A stretch of DNA of 64,000 nucleotides from Methylobacter tundripaludum SV96 (GTDB taxonomy: Bacteria > Pseudomonadota > Gammaproteobacteria > Methylococcales > Methylomonadaceae). The position numbers and the translations under genes are program-made. This document shows positions 9,026-18,139 of the stretch, piece by piece (position 1 is the first letter of the stretch; each line of letters begins with the position of its first letter). The notes below the pieces were generated by a model. The model was given only the letters and a program-made list of their open reading frames with translations, ran no database searches and was not told the DNA's origin. The stretch lies in assembly GCF_000190755.2 (NCBI RefSeq), contig NZ_JH109152.1, forward strand, positions 1-64,000. Reading direction: 5' to 3'.

Positions 9026-9418
9026 CTATTCAGTCGTTTTGCCATCGAAGTGCTCGTTGTCGGCCTCGGCATCCTCTCGGGTATGATGGACGACGCCGTC
9101 CCGATGATTCGGCGGCGCATAGAGCGTATAGAGTTTCAGTGGAGCACTGCCGGTATTGATGATGTTGTGATTCGTCCCGGCCGGGACAACTACCGCGAAG
9201 CCGGCGCGGATCGCCGTCCGGACGCCATCAAGAACCGCCTCACCGGCCCCCTCTTCAACGCGAAAGAATTGATCGAGCTTGTGGACTTCTGCACCGATCT
9301 CTTCCTTGGGCTTTAACGCCATGAGGACTAGCTGGCAGTGCTTTGCCGTGTAAATTACCCGACGGAACTCGTCATTCTTGACAGCGAGATCTTCGATATC
9401 TTGCACAAAACCTTTCAT
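9026..9418 (-). CDS. Cupin-domain protein
   Basis: A 130-residue single-domain cupin. The first metal motif is EIGAEVHKLDQFFRVEEGAGE near residue 45, and the second region is PAGTNHNIINTGSAPLKLYTLY near 87; the sequences give His and Glu ligands for a metal ion. Members of this mannose-6-phosphate-isomerase-like group have varied or unknown functions. AAGGA lies eight bases before the start. This is the intact copy of the duplicated gene; in copy A the same gene sits directly upstream of an intact FAD oxidoreductase, so the two products probably worked together originally. Confidence 0.75.
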   Translation of the reverse strand: MKGFVQDIEDLAVKNDEFRRVIYTAKHCQLVLMALKPKEEIGAEVHKLDQFFRVEEGAGEAVLDGVRTAIRAGFAVVVPAGTNHNIINTGSAPLKLYTLYAPPNHRDGVVHHTREDAEADNEHFDGKTTE

Positions 9419-9856
9419 AATGATTCCTTCTTTGTTAGCTTGCCCCTGGGGCGTTCGATGCCATTCAGAACAGGTGCACTTTTTTCGGCCTTGCTCATGG
9501 CGTGTTTTGATGTTTGTTCTTTCTTGTCATCATTTCTCTCCGGCAAACTGTTAATCAAGTAATCTTTCACCTTCAATGCAGGACAACATAATCCGTATTT
9601 TTAGCAGGGTCTGTACGCTGTCGAACAAAGCGCAATTTTTTGTTCGCGGCCACAACGCGACGTGGACAGACGAGATCGGGTACTGTGCGTCAGCGTACAG
9701 AAGAAGGCTCAACTGATCTGATGCAGTGCAGGGCTCAACGCAGCTTGCATTTGCTCCATTGTTTCATCTCACCGAAAGGGGCCGCTATGAACCTCACCGT
9801 AAGCTGAGCATAAATAGCCTAAATTGAATCTTACATTCAACTCATTTTTTCTCTAG
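9419..9856. other. Intergenic, no gene seen
   Basis: It holds the upstream end of duplication copy B (to 9482) and then about 370 bases with no coding pattern on either strand. Confidence 0.5.
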
Positions 9857-11413
9857 GAGACTGTCGGATTTAGCAGTGCAAAAAGTGTTAAAATAACCCT
9901 ATCGAAACACCAAATCAAAAAACAAAAATGGCTACCCAATTCATCCTGATTGATCGCGATACCCCCTACATTCTGCCCCCGTGTGTTCAGGATTATTTGC
10001 CTGAAGATCATATGGCCCGTTTTGTTGTCGAGATTGTCGATCAACTGGATTTACGGACGCTATCAGCCGTCTATGCGGGCAAAGGAAAGCGCCCCTATCA
10101 TCCGGCGATGCTGTTGGCGTTGCTGTTCTACGGTTACGCGACCGGCGTATTTTCCAGTCGCAAACTGGAGAAAGCCACTCATGACTCGATGGCCTTTAAA
10201 TACATCTGCGCCAACGAAAACCCAGATCACGACACCATCAACAGCTTTCGCAAGCGCTTTGGCAAAGAGATCGAAAGCCTATTTGTCGAGATATTGGTAC
10301 TTGCACAAACCTTGGGGCTGCTTAAGCTGGGTACGGTGAGCCTGGACGGCACCAAGATTAAAGCCAATGCCAGCAAGCATAAAGCCTTGAGCTGGGATTA
10401 CGCCAATCAACTGGAAGCCCAGTTCAAACAGGAAGTTGAAACCTTGATGAAACTGGCTGAAGCCGCCGACAATTCCCCGCTTCCAGAAGACATGGATGTA
10501 CCCAAGGAACTCAAACGCCGCCAAGACCGTTTAGCAGTGATTGCCAAAGCCAAACAGGAAATCCAGGCCCGTGCCAAGGCGCGTTACGCGCAAGAAAAGG
10601 CCGAGTATGACGAAAAGCAGGCTAAGCGTGAACAACACCTGAGTGAAACCGGCAAGAAAATGGGCGGCAAAGCCCCCCAAGCGCCTACCGATGCGCCTCA
10701 AGGTAAAGATCAAGTCAGCCTGACCGATGAAGAGTCCCGCATCATGCCGACCCCTAATGGTTTTGAACAAGCCTATAACGCCCAAGCCAGTGTTGATATT
10801 GCCACCCACCTGATCGTTGCTCATCACATCACCCAACACACCAACGACAAACAAGAAATCGAACCGGCCTTAGCCAAACTGGAACAGCTCCCGGAATGCT
10901 TGGGGAGTGTTGACAACCTGTTGGCCGACACCGGCTACTTCAGCCAAGCCAATGTAAAGGCGTGTGCTGATGCAAAGATAAAACCGTACATCGCCCAAAA
11001 GCGGCAAAGCCATAACCAAGCCCTTGACGCCCGGTTTCAGCATCAGCCGGAAATAGGCGAAAGCACCTTACCGCCGGTTGAGGCCATGACCCATCGCTTA
11101 ACAACCAAAGCGGGCAAAGCACTCTACGGCAAGCGAAAATCTACTGTCGAAACCGTGTTTGGCATCATTAAACACGTCCAGGGATTCAGGCAATTCCAGC
11201 TTCGAGGCCTGGAATCCGTCCAAAGTGAATGGAATTTAGTCTGTATAGGCTGGAATTTAAAAAGAATGCATGTATTAAGAGGGTGAGAGAGGAAAAAGAG
11301 CATTGAGCTGCCCATAAAACAGAACTATGGGCATTAAAAATCCCAATAAACCACTTTTTTAAATTTTAATCGTGATTAAGTGGGGAGGCTCGCTCTATTA
11401 ATCCGACAGCCTC
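9857..11413. mobile_element. Complete IS1182-family insertion sequence
   Basis: Terminal inverted repeats are GAGACTGTCGGATT at 9857 and its near-complement ending at 11413, with one mismatch. CTAG lies directly outside each end (9853-9856 and 11414-11417), consistent with a 4-bp target duplication. One intact transposase gene fills the 1557-bp element, which looks recent. Confidence 0.85.
9928..11286 (+). CDS. IS1182-family DDE transposase
   Basis: The 452-residue protein has the family order: N-terminal DUF772 region (YHPAMLLALLFYGYATGVFSSRKLE), the first catalytic Asp in VSLDGTKIKANAS near residue 145, a long charged coiled-coil linker (Glu/Lys/Gln-rich, residues 155-240), the second catalytic region ADTGYFS near 335, and the final Glu in GKRKSTVETVFGIIK near 416. 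No frame lesion is visible, so the element may be active. Confidence 0.9.
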   Translation: MATQFILIDRDTPYILPPCVQDYLPEDHMARFVVEIVDQLDLRTLSAVYAGKGKRPYHPAMLLALLFYGYATGVFSSRKLEKATHDSMAFKYICANENPDHDTINSFRKRFGKEIESLFVEILVLAQTLGLLKLGTVSLDGTKIKANASKHKALSWDYANQLEAQFKQEVETLMKLAEAADNSPLPEDMDVPKELKRRQDRLAVIAKAKQEIQARAKARYAQEKAEYDEKQAKREQHLSETGKKMGGKAPQAPTDAPQGKDQVSLTDEESRIMPTPNGFEQAYNAQASVDIATHLIVAHHITQHTNDKQEIEPALAKLEQLPECLGSVDNLLADTGYFSQANVKACADAKIKPYIAQKRQSHNQALDARFQHQPEIGESTLPPVEAMTHRLTTKAGKALYGKRKSTVETVFGIIKHVQGFRQFQLRGLESVQSEWNLVCIGWNLKRMHVLRG

Positions 11414-11680
11414 CTAGCCCAGATAACAGTCTTCTTCGGTTTGTGTTATCGCATTTATGCAATCGTCTTCGAGTTGAGTCACGCTCATCCTTCAAAAATG
11501 AAAATCAAATAGCCTGATTTCGTTTGGACATGCAATATCGAATACAATCAGCATGTTCTTTTTAAAGTTGGGTTGCCGTCGTTATAAATGCAGTGGATTA
11601 ATGCTGTAAAAATGCATATTAACCATAAGCTGAAATTAAATTTTATAAAATATATTACTTCATCAAACAGAAGGTTATCA

Positions 11681-12961
11681 GTGCAAACCGTTTACGCAGC
11701 CAAAAAACGCTATCAACATCTGTATTTCCAAGTCCTGACCGCCATTGCCATCGGCATTGCGCTCGGCCACTTCTACCCTGAATCCGGTGTCGCGATGAAG
11801 CCGCTCGGTGATGGTTTTATCAAGCTGATTAAAATGATTATTGCGCCGATCATTTTCTGTACCGTGGTGACGGGGATTGCCGGTATGCAGGAACTGGACA
11901 AGGTAGGCCGCGTCGGCATTAAGGCGCTGCTCTATTTTGAGGTTGTGAGTACGCTGGCACTGGTCATCGGACTGGTCGTGGTGCATGCCATCCAACCCGG
12001 CGCAGGCATGAATATCGATGCAAGCACTCTGGATACCAAAGGCCTCGCCGCTTATACCTCTGCGGCAAAAACGCAAAGTACGGTCGATTTCCTGCTTAAC
12101 ATCATTCCTACCAGCGTAATTGATGCTTTTGCCAAGGGCGATATATTGCAGGTCTTGCTGTTTTCATTATTGTTCGGATTTTCACTGGCCGCCATGAAAG
12201 AGACGGGGGCGGAAGTGGTTGGGTTTATCAACAAGGTTTCACAGATACTTTTCGGCATCGTGGAAACCATTATGAAGCTGGCGCCGATCGGAGCCTTCGG
12301 CGCGATGGCATTTACCATCGGCAAGTACGGCATCGCCTCGCTGGTGCCGCTGGCGAGCTTAATGGGCAGCTTTTATCTTACCTGTCTGCTGTTTATCTTT
12401 ATCGTGCTCGGGCTGATCGCCAGGTTTGCGGGTTTCAGCATCATCAAATTCATCGTTTATATCAAAGACGAGCTGTTTATCGTGTTAGGCACTTCGTCCT
12501 CGGAATCGGTGCTGCCGCGGATCATGACCAAACTCGAAAAAATGGGCTGCTCCAAGTCGGTCGTCGGTTTGGTTATTCCGACCGGCTATTCATTCAACCT
12601 TGACGGCACCTCGATTTATCTTGCCATGTCCGCTATTTTCGTCGCCCAGGCTACCAATACTCCGTTGACCATGATGCAGGAGTTGACTCTGCTCGGGGTG
12701 CTGCTGTTGACCTCGAAAGGTGCCGCGGGCGTAACCGGCAGCGGCTTTGTCACCCTTGCGGCAACGCTCTCGGTCATCCCGACCATTCCGGTCGCGGGGC
12801 TTGCGCTTATCTTAGGGATAGACCGTTTCATGTCCGAAGCCCGAGCATTGACCAATCTTATCGGCAACGGCGTCGCCACCGTGGTTGCCGCCAAATGGGA
12901 AAATGAACTGGATATGCAAAAGCTTAATGTTGCTTTAAATCCACCAAACGGTGAAATGTAA
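11681..12961 (+). CDS. dctA: C4-dicarboxylate:cation symporter DctA
   Basis: Sodium/proton-coupled uptake carrier for succinate, fumarate and malate in the inner membrane. The 426-residue protein follows DctA closely: [21 protein letters not shown] at the N-terminus, [18 protein letters not shown], the serine-rich re-entrant loop [12 protein letters not shown], and the substrate/Na+ motif [12 protein letters not shown] followed by [19 protein letters not shown] use the GTG at 11681 because AGAAGG lies upstream and it gives [12 protein letters not shown], like known DctA starts; the ATG at 11588 would add an unrelated 31-residue tail. It stands alone, next to the IS1182 element. Confidence 0.85.
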   Translation: MQTVYAAKKRYQHLYFQVLTAIAIGIALGHFYPESGVAMKPLGDGFIKLIKMIIAPIIFCTVVTGIAGMQELDKVGRVGIKALLYFEVVSTLALVIGLVVVHAIQPGAGMNIDASTLDTKGLAAYTSAAKTQSTVDFLLNIIPTSVIDAFAKGDILQVLLFSLLFGFSLAAMKETGAEVVGFINKVSQILFGIVETIMKLAPIGAFGAMAFTIGKYGIASLVPLASLMGSFYLTCLLFIFIVLGLIARFAGFSIIKFIVYIKDELFIVLGTSSSESVLPRIMTKLEKMGCSKSVVGLVIPTGYSFNLDGTSIYLAMSAIFVAQATNTPLTMMQELTLLGVLLLTSKGAAGVTGSGFVTLAATLSVIPTIPVAGLALILGIDRFMSEARALTNLIGNGVATVVAAKWENELDMQKLNVALNPPNGEM

Positions 12962-12971
12962 TCAGGTTAAT

Positions 12972-13174
12972 TCACCACGAACGACTGCAGGGACAGATAT
13001 CTGCATTCACCACATCCATGTGGATTATGCAGGAGGTAGCGCAACGCAGGGCAGAAAAATGCTCCTGCATTTTCTGCATTCATTACATCCATGTAACTTA
13101 GCAGTTGCCGAGATACAACGGACACGACGTTTTTATTCTAGCTTTTCTTCGTGAGCTTCGTGTCTTCGTGGTGA
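12972..13174. repeat. CACGAAG-family palindrome split by a second repeat
   Basis: The outer arms are TCACCACGAA at 12972 and CTTCGTGTCTTCGTGGTGA ending at 13174, the two halves of a palindrome found intact at 14071-14134. Between them, from about 12981 to 13113, lies a unit related to the 52-bp repeat at 262-313 (GCAGGAGGTAGCGCAACGCA and GCAGTTGCCGAGA), itself containing smaller palindromes such as GCAGATATCTGC-like and CATCCATG blocks. Confidence 0.7.
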
Positions 13175-13240
13175 TTTATCTTAAATTAATGCGGAAATGG
13201 CGAACTTAAACACACCTGAGTATAAAGATGAGGGCAGGGC

Positions 13241-14047
13241 ATGAGAATTTTACTGGTTTTATTATTATGTTTGCCCGGTTGGGCTAACGCGGAAATCTAC
13301 GAATGGCAGGATGCGAACGGCAGCAAGCATTTTTCCGATCGCCCGGTTGTAGATGCAAAAATAGTCGATATAAAACCGGGCTATGATTTTTACCGGGTCA
13401 AGACGGTTTATGACGGCGATACCGTGGTGCTGGAGGATGGGCGTAAAATCCGCTTTTTGGGCATCAATACGCCGGAGGTTCAGCACCGCGACAAACAGGC
13501 CGATGCAGGCGGCGACGAGGCCAAACGCTGGCTGACCGACCAACTGAAAAACACCAAAGTCCGCCTGGAAGTGGGTACGGAAAAAACTGATAAATACGGC
13601 AGAACGCTGGCGCATTTGTTCACCGAAAAAAAGGAACATATCAACCTGCAACTGGTTGCCGCGGGTTTGGCGGCAGTCAGTATTTACCCGCCCGATTTAC
13701 ACTACGTCAATGAATTGGTTAAGGCGCAGAATCAGGCGGAGCAAGCTAAACTCGGCATTTGGGGACGACCTGAATATGCCGTAATACCGGTTGCCAGTCT
13801 TACCGAAGCCGGACATCAGGGCTGGACGCGTCTGGCCGGTAAGGTGGTCAATATTCGCACGACCCGGAAATCGATTTATCTGGAATTTTCCGATGCCTTT
13901 GAGGCGCGTATCGAGAGCAAATGGCTGGATTTATTTCCCAATGTTAACGACTATTTGGGGAAAACCATCGAAGTGCGTGGCTGGCTGAACAAAAGCAAGG
14001 GAGATTTGTCGATGCTAATTCGTCATCCGAGTGCGATTAAGGAATAG
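13241..14047 (+). CDS. Secreted thermonuclease-like (SNase) protein with DUF4124
   Basis: A 268-residue exported protein: signal peptide MRILLVLLLCLPGWANA, then a DUF4124 segment (EIYEWQDANGSKHFSDRP), then a staphylococcal-nuclease domain. Catalytic features of the family are present: YDGDTV (Ca-binding Asp), IRFLGINTPE (first Arg), GDEAK (catalytic Glu) and KYGRTLA (second Arg). It should hydrolyse DNA or RNA with Ca2+ in the periplasm or outside. The extra C-terminal 90 residues (ARLAGKVVNIRTTRKSIYLEF) look like an OB-fold domain. No operon partner; hairpin repeats lie on both sides. Confidence 0.85.
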   Translation: MRILLVLLLCLPGWANAEIYEWQDANGSKHFSDRPVVDAKIVDIKPGYDFYRVKTVYDGDTVVLEDGRKIRFLGINTPEVQHRDKQADAGGDEAKRWLTDQLKNTKVRLEVGTEKTDKYGRTLAHLFTEKKEHINLQLVAAGLAAVSIYPPDLHYVNELVKAQNQAEQAKLGIWGRPEYAVIPVASLTEAGHQGWTRLAGKVVNIRTTRKSIYLEFSDAFEARIESKWLDLFPNVNDYLGKTIEVRGWLNKSKGDLSMLIRHPSAIKE

Positions 14048-14070
14048 CTCCAACTATTGGAATATTTAAT

Positions 14071-14134
14071 TCACCACGAAGGCACGAAGGACGCGAAGTT
14101 TTATTTCTTCGTGTCCTTCGTGCCTTCGTGGTGA
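14071..14134. repeat. CACGAAG-family palindrome, intact copy
   Basis: Arms of 28 bases at 14071-14098 and 14107-14134 form a long stem with an 8-base AT-rich loop. Same family as 12972-13174, 38730-38802, 43035-43129 and 60785-60845. Confidence 0.9.
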
Positions 14135-14204
14135 TTGCTTTTTAATTTTTATTTGAGTAGCCAGTCCTATAAACTAGCACGCTTTAACATTACCTGAGAT
14201 TTAA

Positions 14205-15515
14205 ATGACTGCCCCACAAATTGGTTTTATTAGTTTGGGTTGCCCCAAAGCCCTGGTCGATAGCGAAAGAATCCTAACCAAGCTTCGTTCAGAGGGTTAC
14301 ACCATTTCGCCGACTTACCAGGATGCCGATCTGGTCGTGGTGAATACCTGCGGTTTTATTGATGCGGCGGTAGAAGAATCGCTGGACAGCATCGGCGAGG
14401 CGCTGGCTCAAAACGGCAAGGTCATCGTTACCGGCTGTTTGGGTTCCAGGGAAGCCGAAATCAGGGAGCGTCATCCGCAAGTCTTGAAAGTGACCGGCGC
14501 GCATGCTCTGGAAGAAGTTGTGGCGGCTGTGCATGAGCATTTGCCGCCGCCGCATGATCCGTTTATCAGCTTGGTGCCGCCGCAAGGCATCAAACTGACG
14601 CCGCGACATTATGCCTATTTGAAGATTTCCGAGGGCTGCAATCATCGCTGTACCTTCTGCATCATCCCCTCGATGCGCGGCGACCTGGTCAGCAGGCCGG
14701 TTGACGATGTGATGCTGGAAGCCGAACGCCTGGCGAATGCCGGAGTAAAGGAATTGCTGGTGGTTTCGCAGGATACCAGCGCTTACGGTCTGGACTTGAA
14801 GTATCAAAGCCGGGACTGGAAAGGCCGTTCGGTTAGAACCCGTTTTTACGATTTAGCCGAAGCGCTGGGGGATTTAGGCATCTGGATCAGGATGCACTAC
14901 GTTTATCCGTATCCGCATGTGGATGAGGTGATCCCGTTAATGGCTGAAGGCAAAATATTGCCCTATCTGGACATCCCGTTCCAACATGCAAACAGCCGCA
15001 TTCTTAAATTAATGAAGCGTCCGGCTGCCGGCGAAAATAACTTGGAACGCATTAAAGCATGGCGCGAAATCTGTCCTGACATAACTTTGCGCAGCACCTT
15101 TATCGTCGGCTTTCCCGGCGAAACCGAGCAGGAATTTGAGCAGTTGCTGGACTTTATGAGCGAAGCGCAAATGGATCGAGTCGGCTGTTTTGCCTATTCG
15201 CCGGTAAAAGGCGCGGTCGCCAATGATTTGCCCGATCAGGTGCCGGAAGAAGTCAAACAGGAACGTTTGGCACGGTTTATGGCGCATCAGGCCGAAATCA
15301 GCGCGGCGCGTTTGCAGCAACGGGTAGGCCGAATCGAAACGGTGTTGATTGATGAAGTGGTCGAAGAAGGCGCGGTGGCAAGAAGTAAAGCCGATGCGCC
15401 GGAAATCGACGGACAGGTTTTTATCGACGGCGCGACGCATCTTAAAGTCGGCGACTTCGTCGATGTCGAGCTTGAAGAAGCGGATGAATACGATTTGTGG
15501 GGACGGTTGGTTTAG
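14205..15515 (+). CDS. rimO: Ribosomal protein S12 methylthiotransferase RimO
   Basis: Radical-SAM enzyme that adds a methylthio group to the conserved Asp of ribosomal protein S12. All three parts of the family are present in 436 residues: the UPF0004 domain with Cys in SLGCPK, NTCGF and TGCLGSRE, which bind the auxiliary 4Fe-4S cluster; the radical-SAM site [18 protein letters not shown] near residue 142; and a C-terminal TRAM domain. Single-gene unit with a stable hairpin after the stop. Confidence 0.95.
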   Translation: MTAPQIGFISLGCPKALVDSERILTKLRSEGYTISPTYQDADLVVVNTCGFIDAAVEESLDSIGEALAQNGKVIVTGCLGSREAEIRERHPQVLKVTGAHALEEVVAAVHEHLPPPHDPFISLVPPQGIKLTPRHYAYLKISEGCNHRCTFCIIPSMRGDLVSRPVDDVMLEAERLANAGVKELLVVSQDTSAYGLDLKYQSRDWKGRSVRTRFYDLAEALGDLGIWIRMHYVYPYPHVDEVIPLMAEGKILPYLDIPFQHANSRILKLMKRPAAGENNLERIKAWREICPDITLRSTFIVGFPGETEQEFEQLLDFMSEAQMDRVGCFAYSPVKGAVANDLPDQVPEEVKQERLARFMAHQAEISAARLQQRVGRIETVLIDEVVEEGAVARSKADAPEIDGQVFIDGATHLKVGDFVDVELEEADEYDLWGRLV

Positions 15516-15527
15516 ATTCGTAAATGG

Positions 15528-15582
15528 CAAGGCAAGCCTGAACTCCGGCATCTGAATTTCCCGGAGTCCAAAGCTTGCCTTG
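15528..15582 (+). terminator. Hairpin downstream of rimO
   Basis: Outer arms CAAGGCAAGC (15528-15537) and GCTTGCCTTG (15573-15582) are exact complements, with an inner CTCCGG/CCGGAG pair. There is no long T-run, so it could equally be a repeat unit or a processing site. Confidence 0.5.
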
Positions 15583-15653
15583 TCGGCTTCAAAGTTGGTT
15601 TAACTATTTATCGTATATATTAGGCAATTTGACTCATATCACAGGAAAGCATC

Positions 15654-16628
15654 ATGGAAAACACTTCAGGCCAAGGCAAAAAAGCAATAGTTCCGGCAGA
15701 AATTGACGGATGGAACTGGGGGGCTTTTTTATTAAACTGGATTTGGGGCATTGGCAATAACACGTTCATAGCTTTGCTTATGTTTGTTCCCTTTGTAAAC
15801 TTCATCATGCCCTTTGTGCTTGGTGTTAAAGGCAGCGCATGGGCATGGCAAAATAAAGAATGGGAAAGCATTGAACACTTCAAGGCCGTCCAGAAAAAAT
15901 GGGCTTACTGGACAGCTATTGTTTATTTGTTTTTTATCGCAGCTTTTGCGGGTCTGTTTTTTATTATAATGTCATCAATGAAAGATTCAGACGCTTTCAA
16001 ATTAGCTGAATCCCAATTTGAGAGTAGCCGGCAAGCATCGGAAATAATTGGCAAGCCTTTTTCCACAGGCTTACCGTCCGGGAGCATAGAAACCTCAGAA
16101 CCGAGTGGCAAAGCAACTATTTCTTTTGGCGTAGAGGGATCTAAAGGCAAGGGGACTGTCTATTTTGATGCGGTAAAAGAATTGGGACAATGGAAAATCA
16201 ACAGCCTCGTCCTTGAAGAAGAGGGTACTGGCAAGCGGATAGATATTGACCCGCAAGCTACTACGTCTGCACCTGTTGAGGGAGCTGTTGCCGTTACGCC
16301 CGCACTAGCTGAGAAAACGGCTACGCCCGTTGAAGTTGAAAAGGTCGTTATAACCACCTCTGAAGCTAATTTAGGCGCTGCCAAAGCCAAAGCAGGCGTG
16401 CGCAAGCCTACGGGGGATGTCAATGAATTCTGGGGAAACTTCACTTGGGACGATCTGTCCGCCGATGAGAAAAAACTTTGGGCTGTTTTAGGCTGGAATG
16501 GCAGGATCTGGGGATCTGAATCCGAGTCTCCGGCTTCTGAAGAAACTTCATGGGCTAAATTAAGCGAAGCAGAGCGCGCGGCTTTAACTTCTTTAGGCTA
16601 TGACAAAAAATCGTGGAATAAGGAATAG
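15654..16628 (+). CDS. Membrane protein with Coa1-like domain and C-terminal W-rich repeats
   Basis: A 324-residue protein of unknown role. Residues 18-60 and 85-112 are hydrophobic (WNWGAFLLNWIWGIGNN; AIVYLFFIAAFAGLFFIIM), giving two or three membrane segments. Residues 120-205 resemble the Coa1 fold (cytochrome oxidase complex assembly protein 1): SEI.GKPFSTG, then a SGKATISFGVEGSKGKGTVYF strand pair and WKINSLVLE. After an Ala/Val/Glu-rich linker, the last 65 residues hold two units of a W-LS-E-LG-W pattern (FTWDDLSADEKKLWAVLGW and TSWAKLSEAERAALTSLGY). The Coa1 match is by eye. It stands alone between hairpins. Confidence 0.6.
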   Translation: MENTSGQGKKAIVPAEIDGWNWGAFLLNWIWGIGNNTFIALLMFVPFVNFIMPFVLGVKGSAWAWQNKEWESIEHFKAVQKKWAYWTAIVYLFFIAAFAGLFFIIMSSMKDSDAFKLAESQFESSRQASEIIGKPFSTGLPSGSIETSEPSGKATISFGVEGSKGKGTVYFDAVKELGQWKINSLVLEEEGTGKRIDIDPQATTSAPVEGAVAVTPALAEKTATPVEVEKVVITTSEANLGAAKAKAGVRKPTGDVNEFWGNFTWDDLSADEKKLWAVLGWNGRIWGSESESPASEETSWAKLSEAERAALTSLGYDKKSWNKE

Positions 16629-16690
16629 TGTTTTTTGTGCTGCAGGCTTAGCCAGATAAGAAAAACGCTGAGCTAAGTTTTTGCGATAAA

Positions 16691-16786
16691 GCTTGTTTTG
16701 GGCATCCGAGTCCAAAACAAGCCTAAAAATCAATCAATTAAAGCCTGTGTTTTCCCTGCTTAAAACGCTTCGTGAAAACACAAGGC
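16691..16786. terminator. Two hairpins between convergent genes
   Basis: GCTTGTTTTGG (16691-16701) pairs with 16712-16722, and GCCTGTGTTTTC (16743-16754) pairs with GAAAACACAAGGC (16774-16786) with one bulge. They lie between the Coa1-like gene and the oppositely oriented secreted-protein gene, so they may end transcription from both sides. Confidence 0.5.
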
Positions 16787-16862
16787 CTATCGATTTTGGG
16801 GGGCATTGACTCCTGTCTAGCGGTCCCCGTTTTTCGACAATATCTAAGCAAACGATTAACGG

Positions 16863-17231
16863 TTAATCGAAAGTGGCTGACGACTCACCGCTTTTCTTGT
16901 TCCAGTGGATGGTGATTTTTTCTTCCTCGCAAAGGTTAATGTCAGTCCATTCCACTTCCTCTTTATCGTCATAAATAACCTTTAAGTCATATTTGCAGAT
17001 TTCATTGGCACTGTGAAATTTTATATTAGCTTTCTGACCATCCTCTAAAACGTCTTGGCCCAGGACATCATCTAACCAATTATCTGTAGCATTTGGGGAG
17101 ACATAAACTTGGTCAATGGTGTAACCCGTTTTGTTGACCAAGGTGAAGTCTTGTTTGGCCTCGGCTACGACGACACTGCTTGCTGCCGAAGCTGTTAAGG
17201 CGGTGATGCCGACTAAAAGCCATTTTTTCAT
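16863..17231 (-). CDS. Small exported protein of unknown function
   Basis: 122 residues, start at 17231 with AAGGACG eight bases upstream. A Sec signal peptide (MKKWLLVGITALTASAASSVVVAEA) is followed by a compact acidic domain: FTLVNKTGYTIDQVYVSPNATDNW, VLEDGQ, and ICKYDLKVIYDDKEEVEWTDINLCEEEKITIHW. Two Cys near residues 84 and 104 could form a disulfide. I recall similar periplasmic proteins without assigned function. Confidence 0.65.
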   Translation of the reverse strand: MKKWLLVGITALTASAASSVVVAEAKQDFTLVNKTGYTIDQVYVSPNATDNWLDDVLGQDVLEDGQKANIKFHSANEICKYDLKVIYDDKEEVEWTDINLCEEEKITIHWNKKSGESSATFD

Positions 17232-17500
17232 ATTTAAACGTCCTTTTTGCATGTCTTATCTCTCTATAAGGTGGAATTGAATCCCGGTGCCTAACGTAAA
17301 GCTATTAAGCATGGTTTTTTTTATGTCCATTTCACTGTCTTGCCGTATGGACGGGGGTAGTTTCAATTAAATAAAGCGCTTTGTAAAGATTTAGCCTCTT
17401 CCGAAAATAAGGAGCGGGCATCTGTCCGTGCCGCCTGGCGGGTGGGAAACTCATACTCGGTTTGTCGTCCAGTAACAGGCACGGCTTGTGAAATCCTAGT

Positions 17501-17521
17501 GAATGTTATAATATAACATTC
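17501..17521. promoter_or_regulatory. Zur box upstream of zur
   Basis: A 21-base palindrome with perfect 10-bp arms (GAATGTTATA and TATAACATTC) around a central A, matching the gammaproteobacterial Zur consensus core GTTATANTATAAC. It ends 24 bases before the zur start, fitting autoregulation. Confidence 0.8.
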
Positions 17522-17545
17522 GATTTCAGATAAACGGTCTTTGCA

Positions 17546-18055
17546 ATGAACACACCTGCCGAAGCAAGCGATTCCCATTCCTTGGGGCACGATCATAAAA
17601 AATGTGTCAGCGAGGCATTAGGCACTGCCGAGCATTTGTGCGTGGTGCGCGGCGTGCAATTAACCCCGATCCGCCATCAAGTGCTGGAGCTGATCTGGGA
17701 CAGTCACAAAGCCGTCAAAGCTTATGAGCTGCTGGATCGCATCAAACCCCTGCAAAATGCCGCAAAACCCGCAACGATTTACCGCGCACTGGATTTTTTG
17801 ATCGAGCAGGGCCTGATTCATCGGGTGGAAAGCCTCAATGCCTTTGTCGGTTGCAGTTGCTCGGGTCATCAGCATGAACAGTTATTGCTGATCTGCAATA
17901 ACTGCCAGGAAGTGGAAGAGCGGTCGGCCCCCGATGTTATGCAGGCCTTGTCGCAGGAAATCAAACAGGCGGATTTCATTGTGCATAGCAAGGCCATCGA
18001 AATTCACGGCATATGCGCAACCTGCGCGCAGACCATGAGTAGCGAGCAAGTCTAA
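17546..18055 (+). CDS. zur: Zinc uptake regulator Zur (Fur family)
   Basis: Zinc-responsive repressor. The 169-residue protein has a winged-helix DNA-binding half (LTPIRHQVLELIW; KPATIYRALDFLIEQGLIHRVES) and a dimerisation/metal half with the structural zinc Cys pairs CNNC (residues 114-117) and CATC (156-159), and HxHE-type ligands (CSGHQHEQ). The His-rich N-terminus (SHSLGHDHKKC) is common in Zur. It is preceded by a Zur box and followed after 84 bases by a TonB-dependent receptor, which identifies zinc rather than iron as the likely signal. Confidence 0.85.
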   Translation: MNTPAEASDSHSLGHDHKKCVSEALGTAEHLCVVRGVQLTPIRHQVLELIWDSHKAVKAYELLDRIKPLQNAAKPATIYRALDFLIEQGLIHRVESLNAFVGCSCSGHQHEQLLLICNNCQEVEERSAPDVMQALSQEIKQADFIVHSKAIEIHGICATCAQTMSSEQV

Positions 18056-18094
18056 TGGCGCTATTTTTTCCAAGCAGAGCATCCAGTAGATGCT

Positions 18095-18106
18095 ATGTTA
18101 TAACAT
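18095..18106. promoter_or_regulatory. Short Zur-like palindrome before the receptor gene
   Basis: ATGTTATAACAT is a perfect 12-base palindrome 33 bases before the receptor start, built of the same TGTTATA half-sites as the box at 17501 but overlapped, without the five central bases. It may be a weaker Zur site. Confidence 0.5.
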
Positions 18107-18139
18107 TTCTCATTATTCAAGCAACGCGTTCAAAAAACT

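Larger units (their letters stand above)
8683..9482. repeat. Segmental duplication, copy B
   Basis: Direct repeat of 6588-7411. Relative to copy A it has a short deletion near 8755 within the FAD-oxidoreductase fragment and keeps the C-run that maintains the cupin frame. Confidence 0.9.

Noticed and set aside
12972-14134. Possible CRISPR array from repeated CACGAAG words
   Set aside because: The units are inverted, not direct, repeats with no regular spacers and no cas genes anywhere in the window.
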